From contig NZ_BOQN01000050.1 in the NCBI RefSeq assembly GCF_018332695.1, positions 151,540 through 215,539 of the forward strand: a stretch of DNA of 64,000 nucleotides, read 5' to 3'. A model generated the notes under the pieces. That model saw nothing but the letters and a program-made list of their open reading frames with translations, searched no databases and had not been told where the DNA came from. Shown here one piece after another: positions 32,108 to 40,158 of the stretch; the first letter of the stretch is position 1, and each line of letters starts with the position of its first letter. The DNA is from Paractinoplanes toevensis (GTDB lineage: Bacteria > Actinomycetota > Actinomycetes > Mycobacteriales > Micromonosporaceae). Both the position numbers and the translations under genes were made by a program.

Positions 32108-32788
32108 ATGAGCGGTGACAGTTCTTCTCTGCAGGCTCGGGCGCGGGTCCATGCCGCCCTGGGCGACCCGGCGCGACTGGCGATCGTCGACGCGCTGACT
32201 CTGGGCGATGCCTCGCCCGGCGAGATCGGCCAGGAGCTCGGGATGCCGACGAATCTGGTCGCGCACCACCTCAAGGTCCTGCAAGAGGCCGGCCTCATCG
32301 TCCGCACCCGATCCGAGGGCGACCGCCGCCGCACCTACCTGCGCCTGCAGCCGGACGTCCTGGCGTCGCTGACACCGCCGCAACTGCGGGACGCGGAACG
32401 CGTGGTGTTCGTCTGCACGCACAACTCCGCCCGCTCGCAGCTGGCCGCGGCGCTGTGGCGCGACCGGGTCGGCGGCCCGGTGGCCTCGGCCGGTACCGAG
32501 CCGGCCGCCCGCGTCCACCCGCGCGCGATCAAGATCGCCCACCGGCACGGCCTCGACCTCGACCCCACCGGCACCGCGAACGTCTCCGACGTCGTGCACG
32601 ACGGAGACCTGGTGATCGCCGTCTGCGACAACGCCCACGAAGACCTCACCGGCCCGGTCCGCCCCCGGTTGCACTGGTCCGTGCCCGATCCGGTCCGGAT
32701 CGGCACCGACGCCGCGTTCGAGGCCGCCTACACCGACATCGCCGGCCGGATCGAGCGCATCGCCCCGGCGATCTCCCGCGACGCCTGA
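32108..32788 (+). CDS. ArsR-ArsC fusion: winged helix plus arsenate-reductase-like phosphatase domain
   Basis: A 226-residue two-domain protein. Residues 1-90 are an ArsR winged helix (LGMPTNLVAHHLKVLQEAGL) without the CxC motif. Residues 98-225 are a low-molecular-weight phosphatase/ArsC domain with P-loop C103-THNSA-R109-S and the late acid in VPDPVRIGT. No second cysteine pair like that of thioredoxin-coupled ArsC is evident, so it may use mycothiol/mycoredoxin or act mainly as a sensor. It sits between arsR and the aquaglyceroporin in the rightward operon. Such fusions are known in actinobacteria. Confidence 0.9.
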   Translation: MSGDSSSLQARARVHAALGDPARLAIVDALTLGDASPGEIGQELGMPTNLVAHHLKVLQEAGLIVRTRSEGDRRRTYLRLQPDVLASLTPPQLRDAERVVFVCTHNSARSQLAAALWRDRVGGPVASAGTEPAARVHPRAIKIAHRHGLDLDPTGTANVSDVVHDGDLVIAVCDNAHEDLTGPVRPRLHWSVPDPVRIGTDAAFEAAYTDIAGRIERIAPAISRDA

Positions 32789-32826
32789 CCTACGTTCCGA
32801 CCGCCAACGACCGGAGTACCGCACCC

Positions 32827-33558
32827 ATGCAACCCATCGCAGCATGGCGACGCCTGCTGGCCGAGTTCGTCGGCACCGCGCTGCTCGTCACCGCCGTCGT
32901 CGGCTCCGGCATCATGGCCACCACCCTGTCGCCGGACGACATCGGCCTGCAGCTCCTGGAAAACTCGGTCGCCACCGCCTTCGCCCTCGGCGCGCTGATC
33001 CTGACCTTCGGCCCCGTCTCCGGCGCACACTTCAACCCCGTCGTCTCGGCCGCCGACTGGTTCCTCGGCCGGCGCACCGGAACCGGCCTGACCGGCACCC
33101 AACTCGCCGGCTACGCCTTCGCGCAGACCGGCGGGGCGATCCTCGGCTCGATCCTGGCCAACCTGATGTTCGACCTCGCGCCGGTGACCTTCTCCACCAA
33201 GGAACGCTCCGCCGGGCACCTATGGCTCGGCGAGACCATCGCCACCGCCGGGCTGCTCCTGCTGATCTTCGCCCTGGCCCGCTCCGGCCGGGCCACGGTC
33301 GCCCCGGCCGCGGTCGGTGCGTACATCGGTGCCGCCTACTGGTTCACCTCGTCGACCAGCTTCGCGAACCCGGCCGTCACCATCGGCCGCGCCTTCACCG
33401 ACACCTTCGCCGGCATCGCGCCCGGCTCGGTCCCCGGCTTCGTCGCCGCGCAGATCTTCGGCCTGATCCTCGGGGTCGGGCTGCTGCTCGCCCTCTACCC
33501 GACCGTCGGCCGGAGCGCCGACGACATCGTCGTCCCCACCGAAAGGCTCAGCTCATGA
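32827..33558 (+). CDS. MIP/aquaglyceroporin of the arsenic operon (AqpS-like)
   Basis: A 243-residue six-helix channel of the major intrinsic protein family. The two pore boxes are HFNPVVS (NPV in place of the first NPA) and FANPAVT (normal NPA). The altered first box is common in arsenite-conducting AqpS-like members. Together with the downstream ArsC it would reduce arsenate to arsenite and let arsenite leave down its gradient. Start ATG 32827, 38 bp after the fusion gene; its stop overlaps arsC by ATGA. Confidence 0.92.
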   Translation: MQPIAAWRRLLAEFVGTALLVTAVVGSGIMATTLSPDDIGLQLLENSVATAFALGALILTFGPVSGAHFNPVVSAADWFLGRRTGTGLTGTQLAGYAFAQTGGAILGSILANLMFDLAPVTFSTKERSAGHLWLGETIATAGLLLLIFALARSGRATVAPAAVGAYIGAAYWFTSSTSFANPAVTIGRAFTDTFAGIAPGSVPGFVAAQIFGLILGVGLLLALYPTVGRSADDIVVPTERLSS

Positions 33559-33968
33559 GTGACAAGCCCAGCGTCCTGTTCGTCTGCGTGCACAACGCCG
33601 GCCGCTCCCAGATGGCCGCCGGCTGGCTGCGCCACCTCGCCGGCGACCGGGTCGAGGTCCGCTCGGCCGGCTCCGCCCCCGGCCGGACCATCAACCCCGC
33701 CGCGGTCGAGGCGATGGCCGAGGTCGGCATCGACATCACCGATCAAACCCCGAAACTGCTCGAGTACGAGACCGCGCAGGACTCCGACGTCATCGTCACC
33801 ATGGGCTGCGGTGACGCCTGCCCGGTCTTCCCCGGCAAGCGGTACGAGGACTGGAAGCTGGACGACCCGGCCGGTAAGGGCGTCGAGGCCGTCCGCCCGA
33901 TCCGGGACGAGATCAAGACCCGGATCGAGGCGCTGCTGGCCGACCTCGTTCCGGCCGGCAAGCCGTGA
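33555..33968 (+). CDS. arsC: arsenate reductase, thioredoxin-coupled type
   Basis: A 137-residue low-molecular-weight-phosphatase-fold arsenate reductase. P-loop C11-VHNAG-R17-S holds arsenate. C85 and C89 in TMGCGDACPVFPG complete the three-cysteine relay used by the thioredoxin-coupled family of Staphylococcus and Bacillus, and DDPAGKG carries the catalytic aspartate. Its ATG overlaps the aquaglyceroporin stop, so the two are coupled. Reduces As(V) to As(III) in the cytoplasm. Last gene of the rightward operon. Confidence 0.95.
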   Translation: MSDKPSVLFVCVHNAGRSQMAAGWLRHLAGDRVEVRSAGSAPGRTINPAAVEAMAEVGIDITDQTPKLLEYETAQDSDVIVTMGCGDACPVFPGKRYEDWKLDDPAGKGVEAVRPIRDEIKTRIEALLADLVPAGKP

Positions 33969-33987
33969 ACGCGGCCCGAAGTCGTGG

Positions 33988-35241
33988 TCAAGCCTCCGCG
34001 GTGGACGGGGCCGGCACCGGCTGGTCGGTTCGGCGGCGGTAGAGGACGTGCCACATCGCGACGGCGAACAGGATCGCGGCCAGCGCCCAGCCCTCGAGCG
34101 GGCCGCCGAACAGGCCCAGCAGGAGCGAGGCCAGGACGGCGGGCAGGCCCCAGCCGGCCAGCCAGGCGATCGGTGCGCCGCCTCGGGCGCCGAGCAGGCT
34201 GACGGTCAGGAAGTAGAGGGCGGCGCCGCTGCACAGGACCCAGCGGTTGGCCGTCGGCACCGGTTCCCCGCCGTGGTCGGCGAGCACGCCCAGGCCGGCC
34301 GCGATCAGCACGATCGAGCCGGTCATCAGGTAGTGCGCGGGCATCGTGAGGCGTAGCGCGAACACCCGGGTGCCGAAGGTCGGTGCGCCGTCCGCGCCGT
34401 ACCGGAGGGTGAGCCACCACAGCGCGACCAGCAGGCCGAAGCCCGCCACCAGCGTGGCCATCAGGGGCCGCGCCCAGTGCTCGACCTCGGCCGCGGCGTC
34501 GATCAGCTGGGCCACCGCCTCGCCCAGCACGATGATCACGAAGAGGCCGAGTCGCTCGCCGAGGTGCGGCCGGTCGGGGCGGGCCTCCTGGAGCGGCGTC
34601 AGGGCCGGATCGGCGGGAGTGTCCCGCACCGGCACCAGGCGGTGCAGGATCCGCCGTCGCCGTTCTCGGTTGCGCTGGGTCTCCTCGCGTTCCTGCTGCT
34701 CCTCGGCCAGCATCCGGTCCGGGTGGCGGGAGCCGACCAGCGAGATCACGACGTCGAGCACGATGCCGGCCGCCCACAGGTAGTAGCGCACCGGCGGCTC
34801 GAAACCCAGCGACGCGATCCACGGGATCACGCCGGCCGCCTGCTGGACGCCCGGCCACTCGGTCATGATGCGGCTGGTGCGCTTCCAGGAACCGGCGCCC
34901 ATCAGGCGGCAGTAGACGTAGGCCAGGATGAACCAGTTCGGCTCGCCCCGCGCCACGTGCGGCACGGCCGCCGCCATGATGGCGATGCCGAACATGGCCA
35001 GCAGCATCGACCGGACCCGGGTGAGATCGCCGGAGACGTTGGCGTAGAGGGTGAACGACGTCCACACGCTCCACATCGCGTAGTAGCAGACGACGAAGAG
35101 GAACACCTCGTGCAGCCCTGGGCCGTCGTGCAGGAGACCGGCCAGCTGGGCCACGGCCACGACGATGACCAGGTCGAAGAAGAGCTCGAGCCAGGAGGCG
35201 TGACGCTCCTCGACGGCGGTTGGCGGCATGAGCGGAAACAT
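33988..35241 (-). CDS. low temperature requirement protein A (LtrA) family membrane protein
   Basis: A 417-residue polytopic membrane protein with about ten to eleven helices. The LtrA signature is at the N terminus: ERHASWLELFFDLVIVVAVA. A charged cytoplasmic loop (EEQQEREETQRNRERRRR, about 195-215) is followed by GERLGLFVIIVLGEAV, the second family signature. The name comes from Listeria mutants unable to grow in the cold; the biochemical function is unknown. It is convergent with arsC across 19 bp and divergent from the HD gene. Confidence 0.92.
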   Translation of the reverse strand: MFPLMPPTAVEERHASWLELFFDLVIVVAVAQLAGLLHDGPGLHEVFLFVVCYYAMWSVWTSFTLYANVSGDLTRVRSMLLAMFGIAIMAAAVPHVARGEPNWFILAYVYCRLMGAGSWKRTSRIMTEWPGVQQAAGVIPWIASLGFEPPVRYYLWAAGIVLDVVISLVGSRHPDRMLAEEQQEREETQRNRERRRRILHRLVPVRDTPADPALTPLQEARPDRPHLGERLGLFVIIVLGEAVAQLIDAAAEVEHWARPLMATLVAGFGLLVALWWLTLRYGADGAPTFGTRVFALRLTMPAHYLMTGSIVLIAAGLGVLADHGGEPVPTANRWVLCSGAALYFLTVSLLGARGGAPIAWLAGWGLPAVLASLLLGLFGGPLEGWALAAILFAVAMWHVLYRRRTDQPVPAPSTAEA

Positions 35242-35300
35242 AGCGCAACGCCGAACGGTGAATCTGCCACGGCCTCGGCTCCGACTGAGATCCTAGCGGC

Positions 35301-35864
35301 ATGATCACGCGGATCCGGGCGCTGCACCGGGAACTCGCGCCGGACGATGCGGCGTTCGAATTCGTCCACACCCACTGCGAGATCGTCTGGGCGATCGCGG
35401 AACAACTGATCCGCGATCGCCGTCTTGCGGTCGACGCCGATCTGGTGCGAGCCGGCTGCCTGGCGCACGACATCGGCGTCCACCTGCTCGACGGCACGGC
35501 CTACATCCGGCACGGCGTGCTCGGCGAGCAACTGCTGCGCGAGCGCGGTTTCCCCGAGGCGATCGCCCGGTTCTGCGGCCACCACACCGGCGTCGGCCTG
35601 ACCCGCGACGACGTCGAACGGCAGCAGCTGCCGATCCCGCCCGGCGACTACCTGGCCGAGACACCGGAGGAACGCCTGGTGATGTACGCCGACAAGTTCC
35701 ACAGCAAGACCACACCCCCGGTCTTCCTGACCGCCGCCACCTACGCCACCCGGGTGGCGCGCTTCGGCCCCGGGCACGCGGCCCGCTTCGCCGCCATGGT
35801 TCAGGAGTACGGCGAGCCCGACCTGGCCACTCTCGCAGCCCGCTTCGGCCACCCGCTGACCTAG
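35301..35864 (+). CDS. HD domain phosphohydrolase-like protein
   Basis: A 187-residue HD-superfamily protein. Metal ligands are present: a first histidine in VHTHCEIV, the H56-D57 doublet in GCLAHDIGVHLL, HGVLGEQLL and FCGHHTGVGL histidines, and the distal aspartate in MYADKFHSK. This matches predicted metal-dependent phosphohydrolases (YedJ/YqeK-like nucleotidases), substrate unknown. Start ATG 35301. The stop overlaps that of the convergent AraC gene by 3-4 bases. Confidence 0.9.
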   Translation: MITRIRALHRELAPDDAAFEFVHTHCEIVWAIAEQLIRDRRLAVDADLVRAGCLAHDIGVHLLDGTAYIRHGVLGEQLLRERGFPEAIARFCGHHTGVGLTRDDVERQQLPIPPGDYLAETPEERLVMYADKFHSKTTPPVFLTAATYATRVARFGPGHAARFAAMVQEYGEPDLATLAARFGHPLT

Positions 35865-36841
35865 TTCGGTTCGGCCCGGGCCGAGCGGGTGAGGGATGGT
35901 GCGACGCCGTAGACGGCGGCGTAGGCGGCGGCGAACCGGCCGAGATGGGTGAAACCCCATCGGTGCGCCACCTGCGCCACGGTGCCGCTGCGGTCGGCGA
36001 GCAGGTCGGCGTGCGCGCGTTCGAGGCGCACGCGGCGCAGGAAGGCGAGCGGGGTCATGCCGACGTGTTCGCGGAAGCCCTGCTGCAATGTCCGCACGCT
36101 GACCCCGGCGATGGCGGCGAGCAGCGCGACGGTGTAAACGTGTTCCGGTTCGGCGCGAACGGCATCGATGACCAGCCGGATGTGCCGGGGCCGGGCCGGT
36201 GCGGCCTCCCGGCGCAACAGTTTCCGGTACGGATGGTCGGCGGCGAAGAGCAACGCGTTGATCATCGCCTCGCGCAGCGGCTCGTTGACGATCGGCTGGT
36301 GCACCGCGCTGTGCGGGTCGTCGAAGACGTCGGTGAACACGCGGAAGATCCGCAGCCACGCCGGTGAACCGTCGAGCGGCAGCAGCGGGCTGAAGTCGAC
36401 CGGGCCCTGGACATACTGTTCGATCAGCACTTCCAGCTGGCGTTCCAGCTCGTGGCGGCCGATATGCAGGTAGGTCATCGCGGTGTGGGCGGCGATCCGG
36501 TTTCGCCGTGGGGCACGCGGAGGCCGGTACAGTCCGCCGACCCCGGGACCGAGTGTCCACCGCCGTCGATCCTCGTCGACGTGCAACGCCCCGGCGCTGA
36601 CGGTCGTCACCGCGTACACCTCGGCGCTGCTGGCGGTCACGGTCAGGTTGTCCGCGACGCTGGAGCGGGAGATGCGGACCTGGCCGACGCGGCGATGGTC
36701 GAGGCGCAACCCGGCCGGCCCGGCGGGTGCGACGGCGGGGGCGGAGAGGTTGATCCTGACCTCCTTGGCGTACCGATCGACGATCTCGGTCAGATCCTCC
36801 GAGACGAACGAGCCATTCGAGTCGGTGCCGTCGCGCCGCAT
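35861..36841 (-). CDS. AraC family regulator with AraC-binding-like domain
   Basis: A 326-residue regulator. Residues 1-200 form a cupin-like AraC_binding_2-type domain (SSVADNLTVTASSAEVYAVT; TLGPGVGGLYRP). The C-terminal HTH pair is VYTVALLAAIAGVSVRTLQQ with GTVAQVAHRWGFTHLGRFAA and the terminal YGVAPSLTR. The ATG shares one base with the SulP stop (TGATG), so it is cotranscribed with and follows the SulP transporter gene. It may report on the transported anion. It is convergent with the HD gene. Confidence 0.9.
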   Translation of the reverse strand: MRRDGTDSNGSFVSEDLTEIVDRYAKEVRINLSAPAVAPAGPAGLRLDHRRVGQVRISRSSVADNLTVTASSAEVYAVTTVSAGALHVDEDRRRWTLGPGVGGLYRPPRAPRRNRIAAHTAMTYLHIGRHELERQLEVLIEQYVQGPVDFSPLLPLDGSPAWLRIFRVFTDVFDDPHSAVHQPIVNEPLREAMINALLFAADHPYRKLLRREAAPARPRHIRLVIDAVRAEPEHVYTVALLAAIAGVSVRTLQQGFREHVGMTPLAFLRRVRLERAHADLLADRSGTVAQVAHRWGFTHLGRFAAAYAAVYGVAPSLTRSARAEPN

Positions 36842-38514
36842 CAGGAAACCGCCTGCACGGGTAGTGCTCCACCGGCAGTGGTGTGCCGGGCGAAGTCGAT
36901 CGCGGTGGGGGTGTCGGGGAAGACGAGCCCGTTCCGGTACAGGTACGCGGTGGCGGTGACCGTTGTCATCACCTTCTCGTGGCGCGGGTCGATGCCGGAC
37001 AGCAGGACGGTGATTCCCCGGTGCCGCAGGCGGGTGATGGCGTCGCCGAGGATGTGGGCTCCGGTGGCGTCGATGGTGGAGACCCTGGACATGCGCAGGA
37101 TGACGATCTTGATGTCGGCGACGTCGGTCAGCTGGATCAGGAAGTCGTGTGCGGCGGCGAAGAAGAGCGGCCCGTCGAGGCGGTACGCGACGATGTGCTG
37201 GGCGAGAAGGGCCTGTTCCTCGGCGGTGAAGTCGCCGGTCTCCAGCGGCACCTGTTCGATCCGGACCGACCGGGCCACCGCCCGCAGAGCGAGCAGGACG
37301 GCCACGCCGAGGCCGAGCGCCACGGCGGTGACCAGATCGAAGACGACGGTGACGGCGAAGGTCAGGACCAGCACGACGGCGTCGCGGCGGGTGGCGCGCA
37401 GCAACGCGAGGACGGATGCCGCCTCGACCATCCGCACCGTGGTGGCGATCAGGACGCCGGCCAGCGCCGCGAGCGGGATCCGCGAGACCAGCGGGGCGGC
37501 GGCCAGCACGACTCCGGCCAGGACGACGGCGTGGGTGAGTGCGGCCAGCTTCGAGCGAGCGCCGGCCCGGACGTTCACCGCGGTGCGCGCGATCGCCGCG
37601 GTGGCGGGAACGCCACCCATGATCGGAGTGGCGATGTTGGCCAGACCCTGGCCGAACAGCTCCCGGTCGGGGTGATGGCGTTCGTTGACGGTCATGCCGT
37701 CCGCGACCGTGGCCGACAGAAGACTCTCCAGGGCGGCGAGCGCGGTCACCGCCAGCGCGGCGGTGAACAGCTCCGGCACGGCGTTCCAGTGCCAGAAGCT
37801 CACCGACGGGGCCAGGAATCCGGATGGCAGGGCACCGATGCGGGCCAGGTGCAGCGGGGCCAGTTCGGCGACGAGGGTGCCGGCGGCCACCGTGAACAGC
37901 GAGAACGGCAGGGCCGGGCGCCACCGGGCACCGGCGAGGATCACGCCGGCGACCACAACGGCCAGCACGGCGGGGGCCGGGTGCGGCTGCTGGACGAAAC
38001 GGACTGCCGCGTCGCCGGCGACGGCCCACACCTTGTCACCGTGTGCGTCGCCGACGCCCAAGGCCGCGGGCACCTGCTGCAGGGCGATCACCACCGCGAT
38101 ACCGGCGGTGAAGCCCTCCACGACCGGGGTGGGCAGATATCGCACGTAGCGGCCGAGGCGGGCGACGGCCAGGGCGATCAGCAGGAGGCCGGCCATGGCG
38201 CCGACCATCAGCACGCCCGGTCCGCCGAAGCGGTGCACGATCGGGAGCAGCACGACGGTCATCGCCCCCGTCGGGCCGGAGACCTGCAGGTTGGACCCGC
38301 CGAACAGGGCGGCGAGAGCACCGGCGACCACGGCCGTGATCAGACCGGCCTGGGCGCCCATCCCGGAGGCGACACCGAAGGCCAGCGCCAGCGGCAGCGC
38401 CACGATCGCGACGGTCACGCCGGCCAGGATGTCGCGGCGCGGCGAGCGACGGGCCGCGGTCCAGTCGGAGCGTTGGGGCAGCAACTCGAGGAGACGGGTG
38501 GCCGATGGGCTCAC
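36841..38514 (-). CDS. SulP family anion transporter with STAS domain
   Basis: A 557-residue SLC26/SulP transporter. About twelve helices are followed by a STAS domain (about 440-545) with IVILRMSRVSTIDATGAHIL. Family motifs: SGPTGAMTV in helix 3 and VNERHHPDRELFGQGLANI before helix 8, then GGVPATAAIARTAVNVRAG. SulP proteins carry sulfate, bicarbonate or other anions. Start GTG 38514 overlaps the ArsR-type gene stop (GTGA), and the AraC gene follows, giving a three-gene operon ArsR-SulP-AraC. Bicarbonate or sulfate cannot be distinguished; the sulfur cluster next door favours sulfate slightly. Confidence 0.93.
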   Translation of the reverse strand: MSPSATRLLELLPQRSDWTAARRSPRRDILAGVTVAIVALPLALAFGVASGMGAQAGLITAVVAGALAALFGGSNLQVSGPTGAMTVVLLPIVHRFGGPGVLMVGAMAGLLLIALAVARLGRYVRYLPTPVVEGFTAGIAVVIALQQVPAALGVGDAHGDKVWAVAGDAAVRFVQQPHPAPAVLAVVVAGVILAGARWRPALPFSLFTVAAGTLVAELAPLHLARIGALPSGFLAPSVSFWHWNAVPELFTAALAVTALAALESLLSATVADGMTVNERHHPDRELFGQGLANIATPIMGGVPATAAIARTAVNVRAGARSKLAALTHAVVLAGVVLAAAPLVSRIPLAALAGVLIATTVRMVEAASVLALLRATRRDAVVLVLTFAVTVVFDLVTAVALGLGVAVLLALRAVARSVRIEQVPLETGDFTAEEQALLAQHIVAYRLDGPLFFAAAHDFLIQLTDVADIKIVILRMSRVSTIDATGAHILGDAITRLRHRGITVLLSGIDPRHEKVMTTVTATAYLYRNGLVFPDTPTAIDFARHTTAGGALPVQAVS

Positions 38515-38849
38515 CGGGAGGTGCCCTCGAGACGTAGCTGCTCACGCAGGCCGTCCCGGTCGTCGAGCACGGACGCGAGGATGCGGCGGCCCGCGGCGAG
38601 CAGATCGGCCACGTCGGGGGTGCTGAGCATGTAGATGACCAGGGCGCCGTCCCGGCTCGAGGCGACCAGGCCGGCCCGGCGCAGCACGGCGAGCTGCTGG
38701 GACAGGTTCGACGGTTCGACGTCGATCTCGGTGAGCAGGTCACGGACCGCCCGTGGTCCGTCCTGGAGCAGTTCGAGCACCCGCACGCGCACGGGATGGC
38801 CGAGCGTGCGGAACAGCTCGGCCTTGACCTGGTGGAGGGGGGCACCCAC
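38511..38849 (-). CDS. ArsR family winged-helix regulator
   Basis: A 112-residue ArsR/SmtB-type regulator: FRTLGHPVRVRVLELLQDGP and VEPSNLSQQLAVLRRAGLVA form the DNA-binding domain. It has no cysteines in the usual metal sites, so it probably does not sense metals. I prefer GTG 38849: the alternative TTG at 38909 lies inside a 20-bp palindrome that is more likely its operator. Coupled to the SulP gene by GTGA. Similar ArsR-SulP pairs are found in other actinobacteria; what it senses is unknown. Confidence 0.88.
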   Translation of the reverse strand: MGAPLHQVKAELFRTLGHPVRVRVLELLQDGPRAVRDLLTEIDVEPSNLSQQLAVLRRAGLVASSRDGALVIYMLSTPDVADLLAAGRRILASVLDDRDGLREQLRLEGTSR

Positions 38850-38891
38850 GGCAACATCCCGTCGTCTCGTTGCGGATGCGAAGAATTTAGC

Positions 38892-38911
38892 ACTTGAAGA
38901 ATTCTTCAAGT
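38892..38911. promoter_or_regulatory. perfect 20-bp palindrome, operator of the SulP operon
   Basis: ACTTGAAGAATTCTTCAAGT is a perfect inverted repeat 43 bp upstream of the ArsR-type GTG start. The DNA around it (GAATTTAGCACTTGAAG) is unusually AT-rich. Its size and symmetry fit an ArsR/SmtB dimer site. Confidence 0.85.
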
Positions 38912-38990
38912 CAAGACGGCCCGGACCGCATCGATAAGCCGTCGCGATCGGTGCCGATCACGAATTCGCCTTGGACCCGCCGGCCAATAA

Positions 38991-39007
38991 CCTACTAACT
39001 TGATAGG
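38991..39007 (+). promoter_or_regulatory. promoter/operator of the organosulfur operon
   Basis: CCTACTAACTTGATAGG is a 17-bp imperfect palindrome 26 bp upstream of the first gene. It overlaps a possible -10 (TACTAA, 38993-38998) that lies 16 bp after TTGGAC (38971-38976). GGAAGG at about 39022 is the ribosome site for ATG 39034. The cognate regulator is not adjacent. Confidence 0.5.
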
Positions 39008-39033
39008 CACTATAGGAGTATGGAAGGCCCATC

Positions 39034-40158
39034 ATGACCGTCGAGTTCATCAGCGCCGTCAACGTCAACCCGGCCAACGAGCTCAACCGGCTCGGCCGCG
39101 CCGACATCGACGTGCCGTTCTTCACCCGCTACGTGAACGCGCTGGAGGACGCCGGCTTCGATTACACCCTCTGCGCCTATGGCTCGGCGTTCCAGGACCA
39201 GTTCGCGATCGCCAACCAGATCGTGGCCCGCAGCGAGCGGGTCGCGCCGATCGTCGCGCTGCGGCCGAACACGATCTACCCAACGGTCGCGGGCAAGGCC
39301 CTCGCCACGCTCGACCAGTTCGGCGGCGGGCGGGCGGTGGTCCACTTCATCTCCGGCGGCAGCGATGCCGAACAGGCCCGCGAGGGTGACTACCTGACCA
39401 AACAGCAGCGGTACGCCCGGACCGCCGAGTACATCGACATCGTCCGCAAGGTCTGGCAGAACACCGAGCCGTTCGACCACGAGGGCGAGTTCTACCAGTT
39501 CGACAACTTCGTCAGCCTGGTCCGGCCCACCCACGGCACCATCCCGGTGTCGGTCGGCGGCTCGTCCGCGGAGGCCTACCGGGTCGGCGGCGCCAAGGGC
39601 GACATCTTCGGGCTGTGGGGCGAGCCGCTCGCCGACACCAAGGACCAGATCGAGGCGGTGAACGCCCAGGCCGCGAAGGCCGGACGCACCGACCGCCCGC
39701 GGATCTGGGTGACGTTCCGCCCGATCATCGCCGCCACCGAGGAGCTGGCCTGGGAGAAGGCGCACCGCATCCTCGACGTCCTGGGCAGCGGGGCGGGCTG
39801 GTGGCGCGGCGCCCTCGGCGGCGGCAACCCGCAGAACGTCGGCTCCCAGCGGCTGCTGGAGATCGCCGCCCGCAAGGACGTGCACGACCGGGCACTGTGG
39901 ACTCCGACCGCCACCGCCACCGGCGCCGCCGGCGCCTCGACCGCCCTGGTCGGCACCCCGGAGACGGTGGCCGCCGCGATCCTCGACTACGTCGACCTCG
40001 GCGCCGACCTGGTGTCCATCCGCGGCTACGACAACCTCAACGACCTGATCGACTACGGCCGCTACCTTCTTCCGCTGGTCCGCCAGGAACTCGCCCATCG
40101 CGAGGCCACCGGGCAGCGCGGCGCCCTGCAGGACACGCACCTGGGAGCGCTGAAATGA
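39034..40158 (+). CDS. FMNH2-dependent monooxygenase (luciferase-like, SsuD-type)
   Basis: A 374-residue bacterial-luciferase-like TIM-barrel flavoenzyme. It matches the alkanesulfonate monooxygenase branch: NVNPANELNRLG at the start, LRPNTIYPTVAGKALATLDQ, VHFISGGSDAEQAREGDYL and the SVGGSSAEAYRVGGAKGDIF flavin-phosphate loop. Such enzymes use FMNH2 and O2 to split C-S bonds of sulfonates and release sulfite. First gene of a six-gene operon, overlapping the next gene by ATGA. No flavin reductase gene is in the operon, so FMNH2 must come from elsewhere. The exact organosulfur substrate is inferred. Confidence 0.9.
   Translation: MTVEFISAVNVNPANELNRLGRADIDVPFFTRYVNALEDAGFDYTLCAYGSAFQDQFAIANQIVARSERVAPIVALRPNTIYPTVAGKALATLDQFGGGRAVVHFISGGSDAEQAREGDYLTKQQRYARTAEYIDIVRKVWQNTEPFDHEGEFYQFDNFVSLVRPTHGTIPVSVGGSSAEAYRVGGAKGDIFGLWGEPLADTKDQIEAVNAQAAKAGRTDRPRIWVTFRPIIAATEELAWEKAHRILDVLGSGAGWWRGALGGGNPQNVGSQRLLEIAARKDVHDRALWTPTATATGAAGASTALVGTPETVAAAILDYVDLGADLVSIRGYDNLNDLIDYGRYLLPLVRQELAHREATGQRGALQDTHLGALK

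Noticed and set aside
32455..32826. N-terminal extension of the aquaglyceroporin frame
   Set aside because: It is an Arg/Pro-rich shadow of the ArsR-ArsC fusion; ATG 32827 begins the conserved channel sequence.
34902..36872. Very long antisense ORFs opposite LtrA, HD, AraC and many other genes
   Set aside because: High-GC third positions create long shadow frames; their products are Arg/Pro/Gly-rich and the opposite strand has clear domain motifs.
38850..38909. TTG 38909 as start of the ArsR-type regulator
   Set aside because: It falls inside the 20-bp palindrome; the added residues (KNSSSAKFFASATRRRD) do not resemble ArsR N termini.
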